This document shows, piece after piece, positions 32,451-40,673 of a stretch of DNA of 64,000 bases (position 1 is its first letter; the number at the start of each line of letters is the position of its first letter). The stretch covers positions 1,054,001-1,118,000 of the forward strand of contig NZ_AP022606.1 of assembly GCF_010728725.1 (NCBI RefSeq), given 5' to 3'. The notes beneath the pieces were generated by a model. That model did not search any database, was not told the origin of the DNA, and saw nothing but the letters and a program-made list of their open reading frames with translations. This stretch comes from Mycobacterium branderi (GTDB lineage Bacteria; Actinomycetota; Actinomycetes; Mycobacteriales; Mycobacteriaceae). The translations under genes and the position numbers were made by a program.

Positions 32451-33305
32451 ATGCGGGCGGCTCTCCGGTGCGTTCTTGCGCTGATCGGGACCGCTGCGAC
32501 GGTGGTTGCCGGGCCGGCCGACGTCGGCCTGGCGGCGAGCCAGTCGTATCGGTTCGCGGTCGTGTCGGTTTTACCAACGCGCGGCGCAACTGTGGGCGTA
32601 GCACACCCAGTAGTGGTGACGTTCAGCGCACCGGTTGCCGATCGGCCCGCTGCCGAGCGGGCCATTCAAGTCAGGTCGGTGCCCGCGATGAGCGGCCATT
32701 TCGAATGGCTCGACAACGAGGCGGTGCAGTGGGTACCCGACCGCTTCTGGCCGGCGCACAGCACGGTGGCGCTGTCGGTGGGCGGGCTGGCCACGGAATT
32801 CAAGACGGGCCCTGCCGTCGTCGGTATTGCCGATATCGCGGAGCACACCTTCACAGTCACCATCGACGGAGTCGGGACCGGACCACCGCCGCCACGACCC
32901 GCGCCCCACCACCGACCGCACTGGGGAGAAGAAGGGGTCCTGCTCGCTTCGATGGGTAGGCCCGAGTACTCAACGCCGGTCGGCACATACACCGTCTTGT
33001 CCAAGGAACGCTCGGTGATTATGGATTCGAGCAGCGTCGGCATCCCTGTCACCAATCCCGACGGTTACCGGATCCCGGTGGATTACGCGGTGCGGATCAC
33101 CAAGCGTGGCCTATTCGTGCATTCCGCTCCGTGGGCCGTGCAATCGTTGGGCCTGGAGAATGTCAGCCACGGGTGTATCAGCCTGAGCCCCGCGGACGCG
33201 GAGTGGTACTTCAACACCGTCAACATCGGCGACCCGGTTATTGTGCAGGAATCAGGAATAGAGCGGCCACAACGGCTGGCCCCGGCAAGCTCTGCACCGA
33301 GATAG
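32451..33305 (+). CDS. L,D-transpeptidase, LdtA-like
   Basis: A 284-residue exported enzyme making 3-3 (mDAP-mDAP) peptidoglycan cross-links, the carbapenem-sensitive mycobacterial type. A signal peptide of about 28 residues is followed by an immunoglobulin-like domain (VVSVLPTRGATVGVAHPVVVTFSAPV through GHFEWLDNEAVQWVPDRFWPAH) and a YkuD domain. The domain ends in HSAPWAVQSLGLENVSHGCISLSPADAEWYF-type sequence, with catalytic Cys242 in SHGCISL. The single Ig-like domain and short length resemble M. tuberculosis LdtA (Rv0116c), although the location differs. The ATG at 32451 has AAAAGGA upstream and was chosen over 32433 and 32382. Confidence 0.9.
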   Translation: MRAALRCVLALIGTAATVVAGPADVGLAASQSYRFAVVSVLPTRGATVGVAHPVVVTFSAPVADRPAAERAIQVRSVPAMSGHFEWLDNEAVQWVPDRFWPAHSTVALSVGGLATEFKTGPAVVGIADIAEHTFTVTIDGVGTGPPPPRPAPHHRPHWGEEGVLLASMGRPEYSTPVGTYTVLSKERSVIMDSSSVGIPVTNPDGYRIPVDYAVRITKRGLFVHSAPWAVQSLGLENVSHGCISLSPADAEWYFNTVNIGDPVIVQESGIERPQRLAPASSAPR

Positions 33306-33350
33306 CCTGCACTGCAAGTCTTTTCGCGTGTACCGGGCTGGGCGCGAGTG

Positions 33351-33731
33351 CTATGCGGTTGGACCGATTTGCCTGCTGGCGATCTGATAGACGTTGCCGG
33401 TCTGGTCCCGCACCATTGCCCGGCGATCACCGTATGGGGTGTCCAGAGGCGGCTCGACGGTCACCGCACCGGCATCTAACGCCACCTTGTATGTCGCGTC
33501 GGCGTCATCGACGTACACGTATAGGAACGCTGGAAATAGCTCTCGCTGAACAGCTTCCGATACCAGGACCAGCGAGTCCCCAATGCACACCTCTGCCGGC
33601 CGATTCGCTTCGACGTTGCCCGTCGCCCCGAATACCGTACGCAGGAAGGCGACTGCACCGTTGAGGTCGTTAACCACCATCCGCGGCGTAACCGAGTGGT
33701 ACCCAGGTGGAGGAACGGACGCGGCAGCCAT
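33351..33731 (-). CDS. VOC/glyoxalase-fold protein
   Basis: A 126-residue vicinal-oxygen-chelate fold protein built of two beta-alpha-beta-beta-beta modules: YHSVTPRMVVNDLNGAVAFLRTVFG, then DADATYKVALDAGAVTVEPPLDTPYGDRRAMVRDQTGNVYQIA. It is of the PhnB/glyoxalase-like group used as resistance proteins, isomerases or dioxygenases. Metal ligands are not obvious from one sequence, so no reaction is assigned. It is divergent from the PNPOx-like gene by 48 bp. Confidence 0.8.
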   Translation of the reverse strand: MAAASVPPPGYHSVTPRMVVNDLNGAVAFLRTVFGATGNVEANRPAEVCIGDSLVLVSEAVQRELFPAFLYVYVDDADATYKVALDAGAVTVEPPLDTPYGDRRAMVRDQTGNVYQIASRQIGPTA

Positions 33732-33779
33732 GGAGTTAGTCTCGCACGGGCCTCTACGGACAACGCACAGGAGAACACG

Positions 33780-34274
33780 ATGGACCGGCAGCAGATCGAC
33801 GACGAACTGTCCACGCCCGGCGCGCAGGAGTTGCTCGCGTCAACCTCGGCCGCCCACCTCGCCTACACCGGCAAGGACGGGACGCCGCGGGTGATTCCGG
33901 TCGGATTCTTTTGGACTGGTAGGCAATTCGTCATCGCCACGGCCCCAACTTCTCCGAAGGTGGCGGCGCTGTCAGTTCGCCCGTCCGTCGCGCTGGCGAT
34001 CGACGCCGGAGACACGCCCGACCAAGCGCGATCCCTTTCGGTACGCGGGCGGGCGAGCGTCGAGATCGTCGACGGCGTGGTCGAGGAATACCTTGCCGCC
34101 GCCAGGAAATCCATGGATGCCCAAGCAGTGGCCGAATTCGAGCGGAACGTCCGCGAAATGTATGACCAGATGGCGCGAATCGCGATCACGCCAAACTGGT
34201 TGCGCTACTACGACTTCGGCGCCGGTCGAATGCCGAAATTCCTGCAGGAGCTGGCCGAACGCAACCAAACCTGA
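33780..34274 (+). CDS. PNPOx-like / F420-dependent split-barrel protein
   Basis: A 164-residue split beta-barrel protein of the pyridoxamine-5'-phosphate oxidase-like superfamily: STSAAHLAYTGKDGTPRVIPVGFFWTGRQFVIATAPTSPKVAALSVRPSVALAID, followed by SLSVRGRASVEIVDGVVEEY. Mycobacterial members often bind F420 or heme. The cofactor here is unknown. The start at 33780 has AGGAG upstream. Confidence 0.8.
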   Translation: MDRQQIDDELSTPGAQELLASTSAAHLAYTGKDGTPRVIPVGFFWTGRQFVIATAPTSPKVAALSVRPSVALAIDAGDTPDQARSLSVRGRASVEIVDGVVEEYLAAARKSMDAQAVAEFERNVREMYDQMARIAITPNWLRYYDFGAGRMPKFLQELAERNQT

Positions 34275-34281
34275 CGAAAGA

Positions 34282-34851
34282 CTAGCTGGCCGGGGCCGAC
34301 GGACCGGGCGCAACCGGTTGGCCGGGAACTGGCCCGCCTGCCGGCGCCGGACCAGTCGGGTCACCCTTGCCTGCATAGGTGCCCGACATATCGACGAGCG
34401 GTGCACCCACCGGCGCACCCCCGAGCGCAATCAGCGGAGCACCAGCCGGCACAACCGGAGCCACCGGCACCGGCGCACCCGCCGGAACCGGAGCACCAGC
34501 AGGGACCGGAGCACCCACCGGAACCGGAGCACCCACCGGAACCGGAGCACCCACCGGAACCGGCGCGCCCACCGGGGCACCGACCGGCCCGGGCAGCGCC
34601 AGCGGCACTCCGGCCATATCCGTGAGGGGGGCGCTCGCCGGGCCGCACGAACCCGCGGCTCCGGCTCCAGCGGCTCCTGCCGCGGCTGCTGCGCCACCGG
34701 CCGCGACATCGCCCGCCGTTCCCTGCATGCACGCGTAGCCACCGCCCGTTATCAGCGGCACGGCTGCCGCACCCGGACTCAACGCTATGGCGGCCCCCCA
34801 CAACCCAGCGCTGGCAATGACTTTGATGCTCAATCGATCAAAGCTCATCAT
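34282..34851 (-). CDS. Exported Ala/Gly/Pro/Val repeat protein
   Basis: A 189-residue secreted protein. The signal peptide (MSFDRLSIKVIASAGLWGAAIALSPGAAA, mature from about VPLITGGG) is followed by two Cys (GGYACMQG, AGSCGPAS). An Ala/Gly segment, a core of GAPVPV/GAPVPA repeats and a Pro-rich tail follow. The ATG at 34851 is used because GAAGGAG lies 6 nt upstream; the outer ATG at 34866 contains that ribosome site. No known domain is seen. It is likely a structural or surface polypeptide. Confidence 0.75.
   Translation of the reverse strand: MMSFDRLSIKVIASAGLWGAAIALSPGAAAVPLITGGGYACMQGTAGDVAAGGAAAAAGAAGAGAAGSCGPASAPLTDMAGVPLALPGPVGAPVGAPVPVGAPVPVGAPVPVGAPVPAGAPVPAGAPVPVAPVVPAGAPLIALGGAPVGAPLVDMSGTYAGKGDPTGPAPAGGPVPGQPVAPGPSAPAS
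34508..34561 (-). repeat. Three perfect 18-bp tandem repeats
   Basis: The plus-strand unit GGAGCACCCACCGGAACC occurs three times head to tail without change and continues as degraded copies on both sides. On the coding strand each unit encodes GAPVPV. The perfect copies suggest recent expansion by slippage. Confidence 0.9.
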
Positions 34852-35044
34852 CACCGACTCCTTCATTCGCGCTCTGAGAGTTCCGCAGCCAAGTAATGCA
34901 GCAGAACCGCATAGCTATACCGACGTCGCGGTTAGACGACCGTCCAATTGTTAGCAGTCGCTACCGCACACGAAACGCGGCGCACCGTGCCGTTTCCAAA
35001 AGGTGACCTTCGGTCGGCAGTGTCGGTCGGGAGAGAGTGTCGCG

Positions 35045-35305
35045 CTACAAACTGCCGGGCGTGCCTGCCGGAACTTGCATGTTGATCCCAGGAGCCCAAT
35101 TGCATGGCATCCAAGTTCTCCAGGCGATCAGGGCGCACTGTTGTTCCGGCGTCAAAGGGCTAGGCCCCGCGCATGGCACTTCGGGACTTCCGCAGGGCGG
35201 CGGTGCGGGATCAGCGTGTGCGGTCGCCGGTGTGCCTGCCACGACGGCAACGCCACCAGCCGTCAGTACCGCTGCGGCCGCGGCCGTCAGCAAAATTGGC
35301 TTCAT
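35045..35305 (-). CDS. Small exported protein
   Basis: An 86-residue protein with a clear Sec signal peptide (MKPILLTAAAAAVLTAGGVAVVAG..ATAHA, cleavage before DPAPPP near residue 32). The mature part is about 55 residues with four Cys (PPPCGSPEVPCAG, EQQCALIAW, WMPCNWAPG), enough for two disulphides. I do not recognise a family. The region 34852-35044 upstream of the repeat-protein gene holds no other convincing coding frame. Confidence 0.75.
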   Translation of the reverse strand: MKPILLTAAAAAVLTAGGVAVVAGTPATAHADPAPPPCGSPEVPCAGPSPLTPEQQCALIAWRTWMPCNWAPGINMQVPAGTPGSL

Positions 35306-35376
35306 GGTCAGTTACGGTAAGACGCCCACGGCAGCGTGTTCGGCGATTTGCCGGATACGTTCACCGGGTGACGAGC

Positions 35377-36024
35377 TCAGCGAATGTAAACCTCGTTGCC
35401 GGTGGGGTATCCGCCACCGGTGGTGGTGATGTGGACGTGGTCGTAGTGGCCGTACCCGGATCCTTGCGGCCCGGAAGGCGTGTAGTAGGTGCCGCGCCAG
35501 ATTGCGTCTTGGATCCCGAAGCGATCGGCGTTTTGGAGCACGAAGGCGACGATCTGGTTCCCCAGTGCGATGCCCTCGTCACTGCCGGGGTTGGGAATCA
35601 TCACGTCGAGCGCCAATCCGTTGGGATGCCACCGCAGCGCATCCGGTCGGACGCCGCCGATGGTTTGAATCTCGGGGAATATCGCGCTGATGGTGCGCTC
35701 CACCAAGATCGTCTTGACCTGCAGCCCGCGCTCGGGCGCCTTTCCAGGTGGCAGCACCTCCGGCGGACGCTCGTGAACCACCCGCATTCGCGATGCCGGC
35801 ATCGACTCGGCGGGAACTGGCGCCCCCGACTGTGCCGACCCGTCACGTGTTGCCGCCACGATCTGCAAGCAGCACGGCGCGTCGGCCACCGACTCGGCCT
35901 CGCCGCCAGCGCCGAGCGGGCGCGCACTGCCGGCGACGGCAAAGAAGACGGCCGCCGGGCCGACGGCCGCAGCCATGACTGCCGATGACTTTCGTCGCTT
36001 CTTGGCTAACCGGTGCCTCCCCAT
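35377..36024 (-). CDS. Exported zinc-peptidase-like protein (Rv0320 type)
   Basis: A 215-residue exported protein. A basic N-terminus and signal segment (KSSAVMAAAVGPAAVFFAVAG) and a Pro-rich linker precede a C-terminal domain. The domain has RWHPNGLALDVMIPN and YGHYDHVHI, the His/Asp pattern of M15/LAS-like peptidoglycan peptidases (H-x6-D and H-x-H). InterPro calls similar tails ARB_07466-like, to my knowledge. It is probably a cell-wall peptidase or its inactive relative. The start at 36024 is chosen over 36045 as the charged MGRHRLAKKRRK fits a signal N-region. Confidence 0.78.
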   Translation of the reverse strand: MGRHRLAKKRRKSSAVMAAAVGPAAVFFAVAGSARPLGAGGEAESVADAPCCLQIVAATRDGSAQSGAPVPAESMPASRMRVVHERPPEVLPPGKAPERGLQVKTILVERTISAIFPEIQTIGGVRPDALRWHPNGLALDVMIPNPGSDEGIALGNQIVAFVLQNADRFGIQDAIWRGTYYTPSGPQGSGYGHYDHVHITTTGGGYPTGNEVYIR

Positions 36025-36176
36025 GGTCGAACAGAATACGAGCAAATGGAGGAATAGTCACAATTGGGTAACGGCCGCGCAGTGACGCCGGCCGTATCTC
36101 GGCCGTCCGCGCAGGTCAGCGCGGGATTCCGGCGGCGGGGTTTCTCGACCGGAACGTGGGTGGCACGCTCGGAGGC

Positions 36177-37748
36177 ATGAACGAGCAGCTGCCGCAGCCC
36201 CGCTACCTCGACGACCGGCTGACCCACTGGGCCGCCACCAAGCCCGACGACGAGGCGTTCACCTACCTCGACCGCACCTGGACCTGGCGGCAATGGAACG
36301 ACCGGGTCCGGCGTCTTGCGGGCGCCCTGACCGAGATGGGCATCGAGCGCGGCGACGTCGTGGCGTTCCTCGACAAGAACCACCCAGCGTGCGTCGAGCT
36401 GACAATGGCCGCGGCATCGCTCGGCGCGGCCAACGCGATCATCAACTTCCGGCTCGCCGGCGACGAGCTCGACTACGTCATCAACGACTGCGGTGCCACG
36501 GTGCTGATCGTCGGCAGCGAGCTGAAACCGACGGTCGACAAGATCCGCGACAAGCTCGCCAACGTCGAGCACATCATCGAGGTCACGCCCAACGGCGGTG
36601 ACGGCGACGAATACGAGGCGCTGCTCGCCAACGCCTCACCCGTCCAGCGCAGCGCCGACGTCGAGCCCGACGACGTGTGCATGGTGATGTACTCGTCCGG
36701 AACCACCGGCCGCCCAAAGGGAGTCGCGCTCACCCAGGCAAATGTCTTGGCGCACACCATCAACGCGCACGAGGGGTGGGACTTCGACGAGGGCGACAAG
36801 AACATGGTGTCGATGCCGCTGTTCCACGTAGGCGGCTCTTCGTACGTCCAGTTCGGAATCTACGACGGCGTGCCGAGCGTGATGACCCGCGACGTCGACG
36901 GCATGTCATTGGCCGGCGCAATCCTGCAGGGCGCCAACCGAACTTTCCTGGTGCCGGCGGTGCTGGCCAAGGTGCTGGAATCCGGCGAGGACGCCATCAA
37001 GCTGTTCGGTCAACTCAAGACGTATTGCTACGGCGCGTCGCCGATGCCGCTGCCGCTGCTGCGCGCGGCGCTAACGGCGTGGCCCAACACCGACTTCATC
37101 CAGGTGTACGGGCTGACCGAGGTCTGCGGCGTGATCAGCCACCTCATGCCCGGCGCGCACCGCGACGACAGCCATCCCGAGCGGCTGGTCAGCGCCGGCA
37201 CCCTGATCCCGAACGCCGAGGTGCGAGTCGTCAACCCGGACACCCCGGTCGACGTGCCCACCGGCCAGCCCGGCGAATTGTGGTTCCGCACACCACAATT
37301 GATGAGGGGCTACTTAAACAGGCCGGACGCGACGGCCGAAGCGGTCACCGAAGACGGCTGGTTCCGCACCGGCGACATCGGCCGGGTCGACGACGACGGC
37401 TACATCTATGTCGAAGACCGGCTCAAGGACATGATCATTTCCGGCGGCGAGAACATCTACTCGATCGAGGTCGAGCGCGTGCTCGCCGAGCATCCCGCGG
37501 TGATGGAGGTCGCGGTGTTCGGTGTGCCCGACGAACGTTGGGGCGAGTCCGTGAAGGCCGTCGTCACGCTGGAAGGCGAGGCGACGGAAGCCGAACTAAT
37601 CGACTGGGCGCGCGAGCGGCTGGCGCACTACAAGTGCCCCAAGAGCATCGACATCAGGGACGAGCTGCCTCGCAACCCAACTGGCAAGATCCTGAAAAAG
37701 GATCTGCGCCAGCAATATTGGCGGGGCCGCGAGCGGGCAACCGTTTAG
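36177..37748 (+). CDS. Acyl-CoA synthetase (FadD family)
   Basis: A 523-residue AMP-forming acyl-CoA ligase of the ANL superfamily. The P-loop is MYSSGTTGRPKGVALT. It has the Y-G-L-T-E motif (FIQVYGLTEVCG), the hinge and adenylate-binding segment DGWFRTGDIGRVDDDGYIYVEDRLKDMIISGGENIYSIEVE, and the catalytic lysine in LPRNPTGKILKKDLR. It activates a carboxylic or fatty acid; chain length cannot be told. The ATG at 36177 lies very close to GGAGG, and a GTG at 36156 is the alternative. No partner beta-oxidation genes are adjacent. Confidence 0.9.
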   Translation: MNEQLPQPRYLDDRLTHWAATKPDDEAFTYLDRTWTWRQWNDRVRRLAGALTEMGIERGDVVAFLDKNHPACVELTMAAASLGAANAIINFRLAGDELDYVINDCGATVLIVGSELKPTVDKIRDKLANVEHIIEVTPNGGDGDEYEALLANASPVQRSADVEPDDVCMVMYSSGTTGRPKGVALTQANVLAHTINAHEGWDFDEGDKNMVSMPLFHVGGSSYVQFGIYDGVPSVMTRDVDGMSLAGAILQGANRTFLVPAVLAKVLESGEDAIKLFGQLKTYCYGASPMPLPLLRAALTAWPNTDFIQVYGLTEVCGVISHLMPGAHRDDSHPERLVSAGTLIPNAEVRVVNPDTPVDVPTGQPGELWFRTPQLMRGYLNRPDATAEAVTEDGWFRTGDIGRVDDDGYIYVEDRLKDMIISGGENIYSIEVERVLAEHPAVMEVAVFGVPDERWGESVKAVVTLEGEATEAELIDWARERLAHYKCPKSIDIRDELPRNPTGKILKKDLRQQYWRGRERATV

Positions 37749-38593
37749 AAGACGCGTATCCAGTCGATGAGCATCTCCGCGGGGTAGCTTCCGCCCGCTG
37801 GGTCGCCGCCGCCCGAACCACCAACCGCGAGATTGAACACGGGAAACATCGTGTAGTCGGGGTCGTTGAACGGCCACTTGCGGATGGGGTCGTTGAGATC
37901 TTCGATGCCGGTGGCCGGAACGCTGAAGTATGGCTCCGCCCCGTCGACGTAGTCTTCCCAGAAGTAAAACCCGGTCTGATTCCAGGTGACCCGCCAGTTG
38001 TGCCAGTTGCCGTCCACCCCGATCGGCTGGGTCTCGAAAGCGGTGCCGAACGGATCCGCGTGGACGGTGGTTCCGGCAGGCCACGTCCCGTTGCCATACC
38101 ACTCGACGAGGTCGACTTCGCCTTCGCGGCCGGGAAAGTCGTTGGACAACCAGAAGGCGGGCCAGCAGCCGGCGGTGAGGCAGTTGAGCTTAATCCGGGC
38201 CTCCCACGTCGTCCCGATCCCTCCCCGCCAATTGCCGCTGACGAGACCGCCGAAATAGGTGTCGCCGTCATGTGTGGCGCGTAGGACCAGGTTGGATTTG
38301 CCGTCGAGGAACACGTTTTGCCGACTATCCCGGTACTGGTACCAGAATTCGGGTCGATCGAAGCCCACCGGGTTCTTGATCGGGGTCCGGTAGTTCGACA
38401 CCGCCCAGTTCCCACCGGGGGCGGAACCGGCCGGGCCGTCGAACTCGTCACGGAAAATAAAGCCGCCAGTGGTGGCACCGGGTGCGGGCGCGGCAGGCGC
38501 GGGTCGTGACGGGTAGGCCTGCGCCTTCGGGAGAGGCGTTGCGGCTGCCACGGCGCCGATCCCGAGCATCAACATCACGTTGCGACGATTCAT
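37745..38593 (-). CDS. Exported GH16 endo-beta-1,3-glucanase-like protein
   Basis: A 282-residue glycoside hydrolase family 16 protein. The N-terminus MNRRNVMLMLGIGAVAAATPLPKAQA has an Arg pair and a signal peptide and may be Tat-exported. A short Pro/Ala linker precedes the beta-jelly-roll domain: FIFRDEFDGPAGSAP, TTWEARIKL, GCWPAFWLSN and the catalytic motif E-V-D-L-V-E (nucleophile and acid/base Glu flanking Asp) in GREGEVDLVEWYG. The residues needed for hydrolysis are present. It corresponds to Rv0315. It ends 4 bp inside the convergent acyl-CoA synthetase gene. Confidence 0.9.
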   Translation of the reverse strand: MNRRNVMLMLGIGAVAAATPLPKAQAYPSRPAPAAPAPGATTGGFIFRDEFDGPAGSAPGGNWAVSNYRTPIKNPVGFDRPEFWYQYRDSRQNVFLDGKSNLVLRATHDGDTYFGGLVSGNWRGGIGTTWEARIKLNCLTAGCWPAFWLSNDFPGREGEVDLVEWYGNGTWPAGTTVHADPFGTAFETQPIGVDGNWHNWRVTWNQTGFYFWEDYVDGAEPYFSVPATGIEDLNDPIRKWPFNDPDYTMFPVFNLAVGGSGGGDPAGGSYPAEMLIDWIRVF

Positions 38594-38722
38594 CCCTGCA
38601 CCACCCATCGATCGAGTACATACCCGCGGGAACAACTCTCAAACGGTGCTATGAAACCATGCGACGGCCGGGCTGCGCATCCGAATCCGCCGCGCGCCGC
38701 GGCTGATGTCATCGAAGTGCGG

Positions 38723-39091
38723 TTACGACGTCTGGTCGGAATCGTCCAAGACGCTAACGGCGATGCCGTACGGCAGGAACCGAACCCGGCGAGCGGGGTC
38801 GGTGTTGTTCTTATTCGCGCGCAACGCATCCAGTTCGGTCGCATAGACCTCTTCGACGCGCGCGCCGCCGTTGGCGTCGACGGTGTAGATCGCCCACACG
38901 CCGTCGCCCGCCTCCCCGGCGGTTTCCGGTCGGGGTCGCGCCCGTCGCGTGAACTCGTCGATGAACCCGGCCCATCCGGCCCGCTCGTTCGTCAGCAATC
39001 TGCCAAACGCATCGCGTAGCCCCTCTGTCGCTTCGCGAAGCACTCGTTCGAAGTCTTCCGGATCGAATCCGAACGGACCGTTCTCACCCAT
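38723..39091 (-). CDS. Conserved hypothetical protein (Rv0313 type)
   Basis: A 122-residue soluble protein. The N-terminal acidic helical part (DPEDFERVLREATEGLRDAFGRLL) precedes a small alpha/beta part (GVWAIYTVDANGGARVEEVYATELDALRANKNN and VRFLPYGIAVSVLDD). It has no signal peptide or known catalytic motif. It starts 11 bp after the ASKHA-like paralog D gene and so is probably in the same transcript, a link also kept in M. tuberculosis (Rv0312/Rv0313). Confidence 0.8.
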   Translation of the reverse strand: MGENGPFGFDPEDFERVLREATEGLRDAFGRLLTNERAGWAGFIDEFTRRARPRPETAGEAGDGVWAIYTVDANGGARVEEVYATELDALRANKNNTDPARRVRFLPYGIAVSVLDDSDQTS

Positions 39092-39102
39092 GGCAGTCGC
39101 TC

Positions 39103-40515
39103 CTAGGGCCCCGGCGGCGGCGCCGGCGGCGGTGGTGGGTTGATCGGGATCGGCACCGTGACGAACGGCAGGTGCAGATACATCGTCATCGGCGGCATCT
39201 GCGGCGCGGGTGGAGCCGGTGGTGGCGCAGCCGGGGGCGGTGGCGGCGGCGCAGCCGGCGGTGGCGCTTCTTGCGGTGCAGGCGGCGGCACGTAAGCAGG
39301 CGCCTGCCGTGGCGGTGCCTGACGCACCGGAGCCGGGTTCGCCACCCGCTGCGGCGCCTGACGCACCACCGGCGCCGGTTCGGTGATGGTTTCGGGGGCC
39401 GGCGCGGGCGGGGGTGGCGGCTGCGGCGCGGCCGACGGAGGCGGCGGCGCCGGTGGCGGCGGGGCGGCCGGCGGGGATGGCGCGGCCGCGGCAGGCGGCG
39501 GGGACGGCGGCGCCTGCTTTGTGGGCACGGCGACGTTTCCGTTCGCACTGGGCGGCTGCTGCCCGACCGTCGGGCGGACATCGGCGGCCAGCGAAACTAC
39601 CAGCGCCACAACGCCGATCACCAGAAGCGCGGCTACTCCGCTACCGATCACCAGCAGCGGCCGGTGCGGCCGGCTGTCCACGTCGACGTCGTCCGGCACA
39701 GCGCTGTAGGCGAGGGCGCCGGTGCCGACGACGGCGTCGGCGGACACGTCGAGGTAGGCCGGCGCCAGCACGTCCCGGTTCACTTCGCCGGTTCCCGGGT
39801 CCAGCGCGTAGGCCAGCGCGGCGGTCGACGATGCGAACAACGGGGCGTTGGCCGACGCCAGCGCCGCGCCGTGAGCCAGCGCCATGTCGGGCTCCTCGGC
39901 CACGCTGACCGGGATCGGTGCCGCCACTTCCAAGTGATGCTTGATCGGGAAGATATCGACGCCGCAGCCGACGATGAACAGCCCGTCCGGGCGTGCCTCC
40001 AGGCCGTCCAGGCGCTCGACCATCGTGGCCAGATCGGCGGCCGCCTGCCCGGTATACGGCGCGCACGTCACCTCCTGGCGGTGCAGGTTGACGATCGAAC
40101 CGTCGGACGTGTCCACCACAGCCAGCGTGACGCTTTCCGCCTCGACGAACAGCAATGCGGTGTACTCGTAGCCCAGCGCGTGGCCGACCGTCTGAGCCAG
40201 CGCAGCCGCGGCGAGCAGCGGGGACACCAGCATGACGTTTCGCAGGTCACGGGTGGACAGCGCGTCGCGCAACACGCCGACTTCGCTGGGATCGGTCCAG
40301 GTCACCCCTGTCGACATCAACCGGTAGCCGCCTTCGGCGGCGCCTTCCCGGGTGCCGAGGATGGCAGCTATCACCTGCTCGGGTCCACTGGACGGCCCTG
40401 AGCCGCCGACCTCGAAGCATTCTTGCTCGACGACGACACCGTCGGCGTCTTCGCCTTCGACGAGCACCATGCGGACCGCCGTTGGTGCCATCGACACACC
40501 AAGAACGATGTCCAC
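39103..40515 (-). CDS. ASKHA-like membrane protein with Pro-rich tail (paralog D)
   Basis: A 470-residue, more divergent fourth member of the family at 25-29.7 kb. MDIVLGVSMAPTAVRMVLVEGED opens the domain; ALLFVEAESVTLAVVDTSDGSI and GLFIVGCGVDIFPIKHHLEVAAPIPV are at the phosphate-2 and adenosine places. AEEPDMALAHGAALASANAPLFASSTAALAYALDPGTG is shared. One helix lies at about 285-307. The tail is Pro/Ala-rich without the Gly/His repeats and ends in PINPPPPPAPPPGP. The GTG at 40515 has GGAGG upstream. Its neighbour is a true Hsp70-like membrane protein. Confidence 0.82.
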   Translation of the reverse strand: MDIVLGVSMAPTAVRMVLVEGEDADGVVVEQECFEVGGSGPSSGPEQVIAAILGTREGAAEGGYRLMSTGVTWTDPSEVGVLRDALSTRDLRNVMLVSPLLAAAALAQTVGHALGYEYTALLFVEAESVTLAVVDTSDGSIVNLHRQEVTCAPYTGQAAADLATMVERLDGLEARPDGLFIVGCGVDIFPIKHHLEVAAPIPVSVAEEPDMALAHGAALASANAPLFASSTAALAYALDPGTGEVNRDVLAPAYLDVSADAVVGTGALAYSAVPDDVDVDSRPHRPLLVIGSGVAALLVIGVVALVVSLAADVRPTVGQQPPSANGNVAVPTKQAPPSPPPAAAAPSPPAAPPPPAPPPPSAAPQPPPPPAPAPETITEPAPVVRQAPQRVANPAPVRQAPPRQAPAYVPPPAPQEAPPPAAPPPPPPAAPPPAPPAPQMPPMTMYLHLPFVTVPIPINPPPPPAPPPGP

Positions 40516-40673
40516 TACTCCTCCAAAATCCTTTGCTGACCACGGTCTGGGCGGAGGAGTACACCGCGCGGGCCGCCCATTACTTCGTTCGCCGCTGCCG
40601 TGCGCGGCGTTACCTCGCGGCTAGCTGGACGGCGTCAGCTCCGCCGAACCGGGCAATTCCACCCTACTCGGGG

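Noticed and set aside
34093..34896. Plus-strand His/Arg-rich open frame over the repeat-protein gene
   Set aside because: The repeat (HRNRSTHRNRST) is the reverse image of the 18-bp coding array. It lacks a start with a ribosome site and overlaps the PNPOx-like gene.
36677..38284. 535-codon plus-strand frame across the acyl-CoA synthetase and glucanase
   Set aside because: It is out of frame with a strongly conserved synthetase and antisense to the glucanase, and the translation is Arg-rich without motifs.
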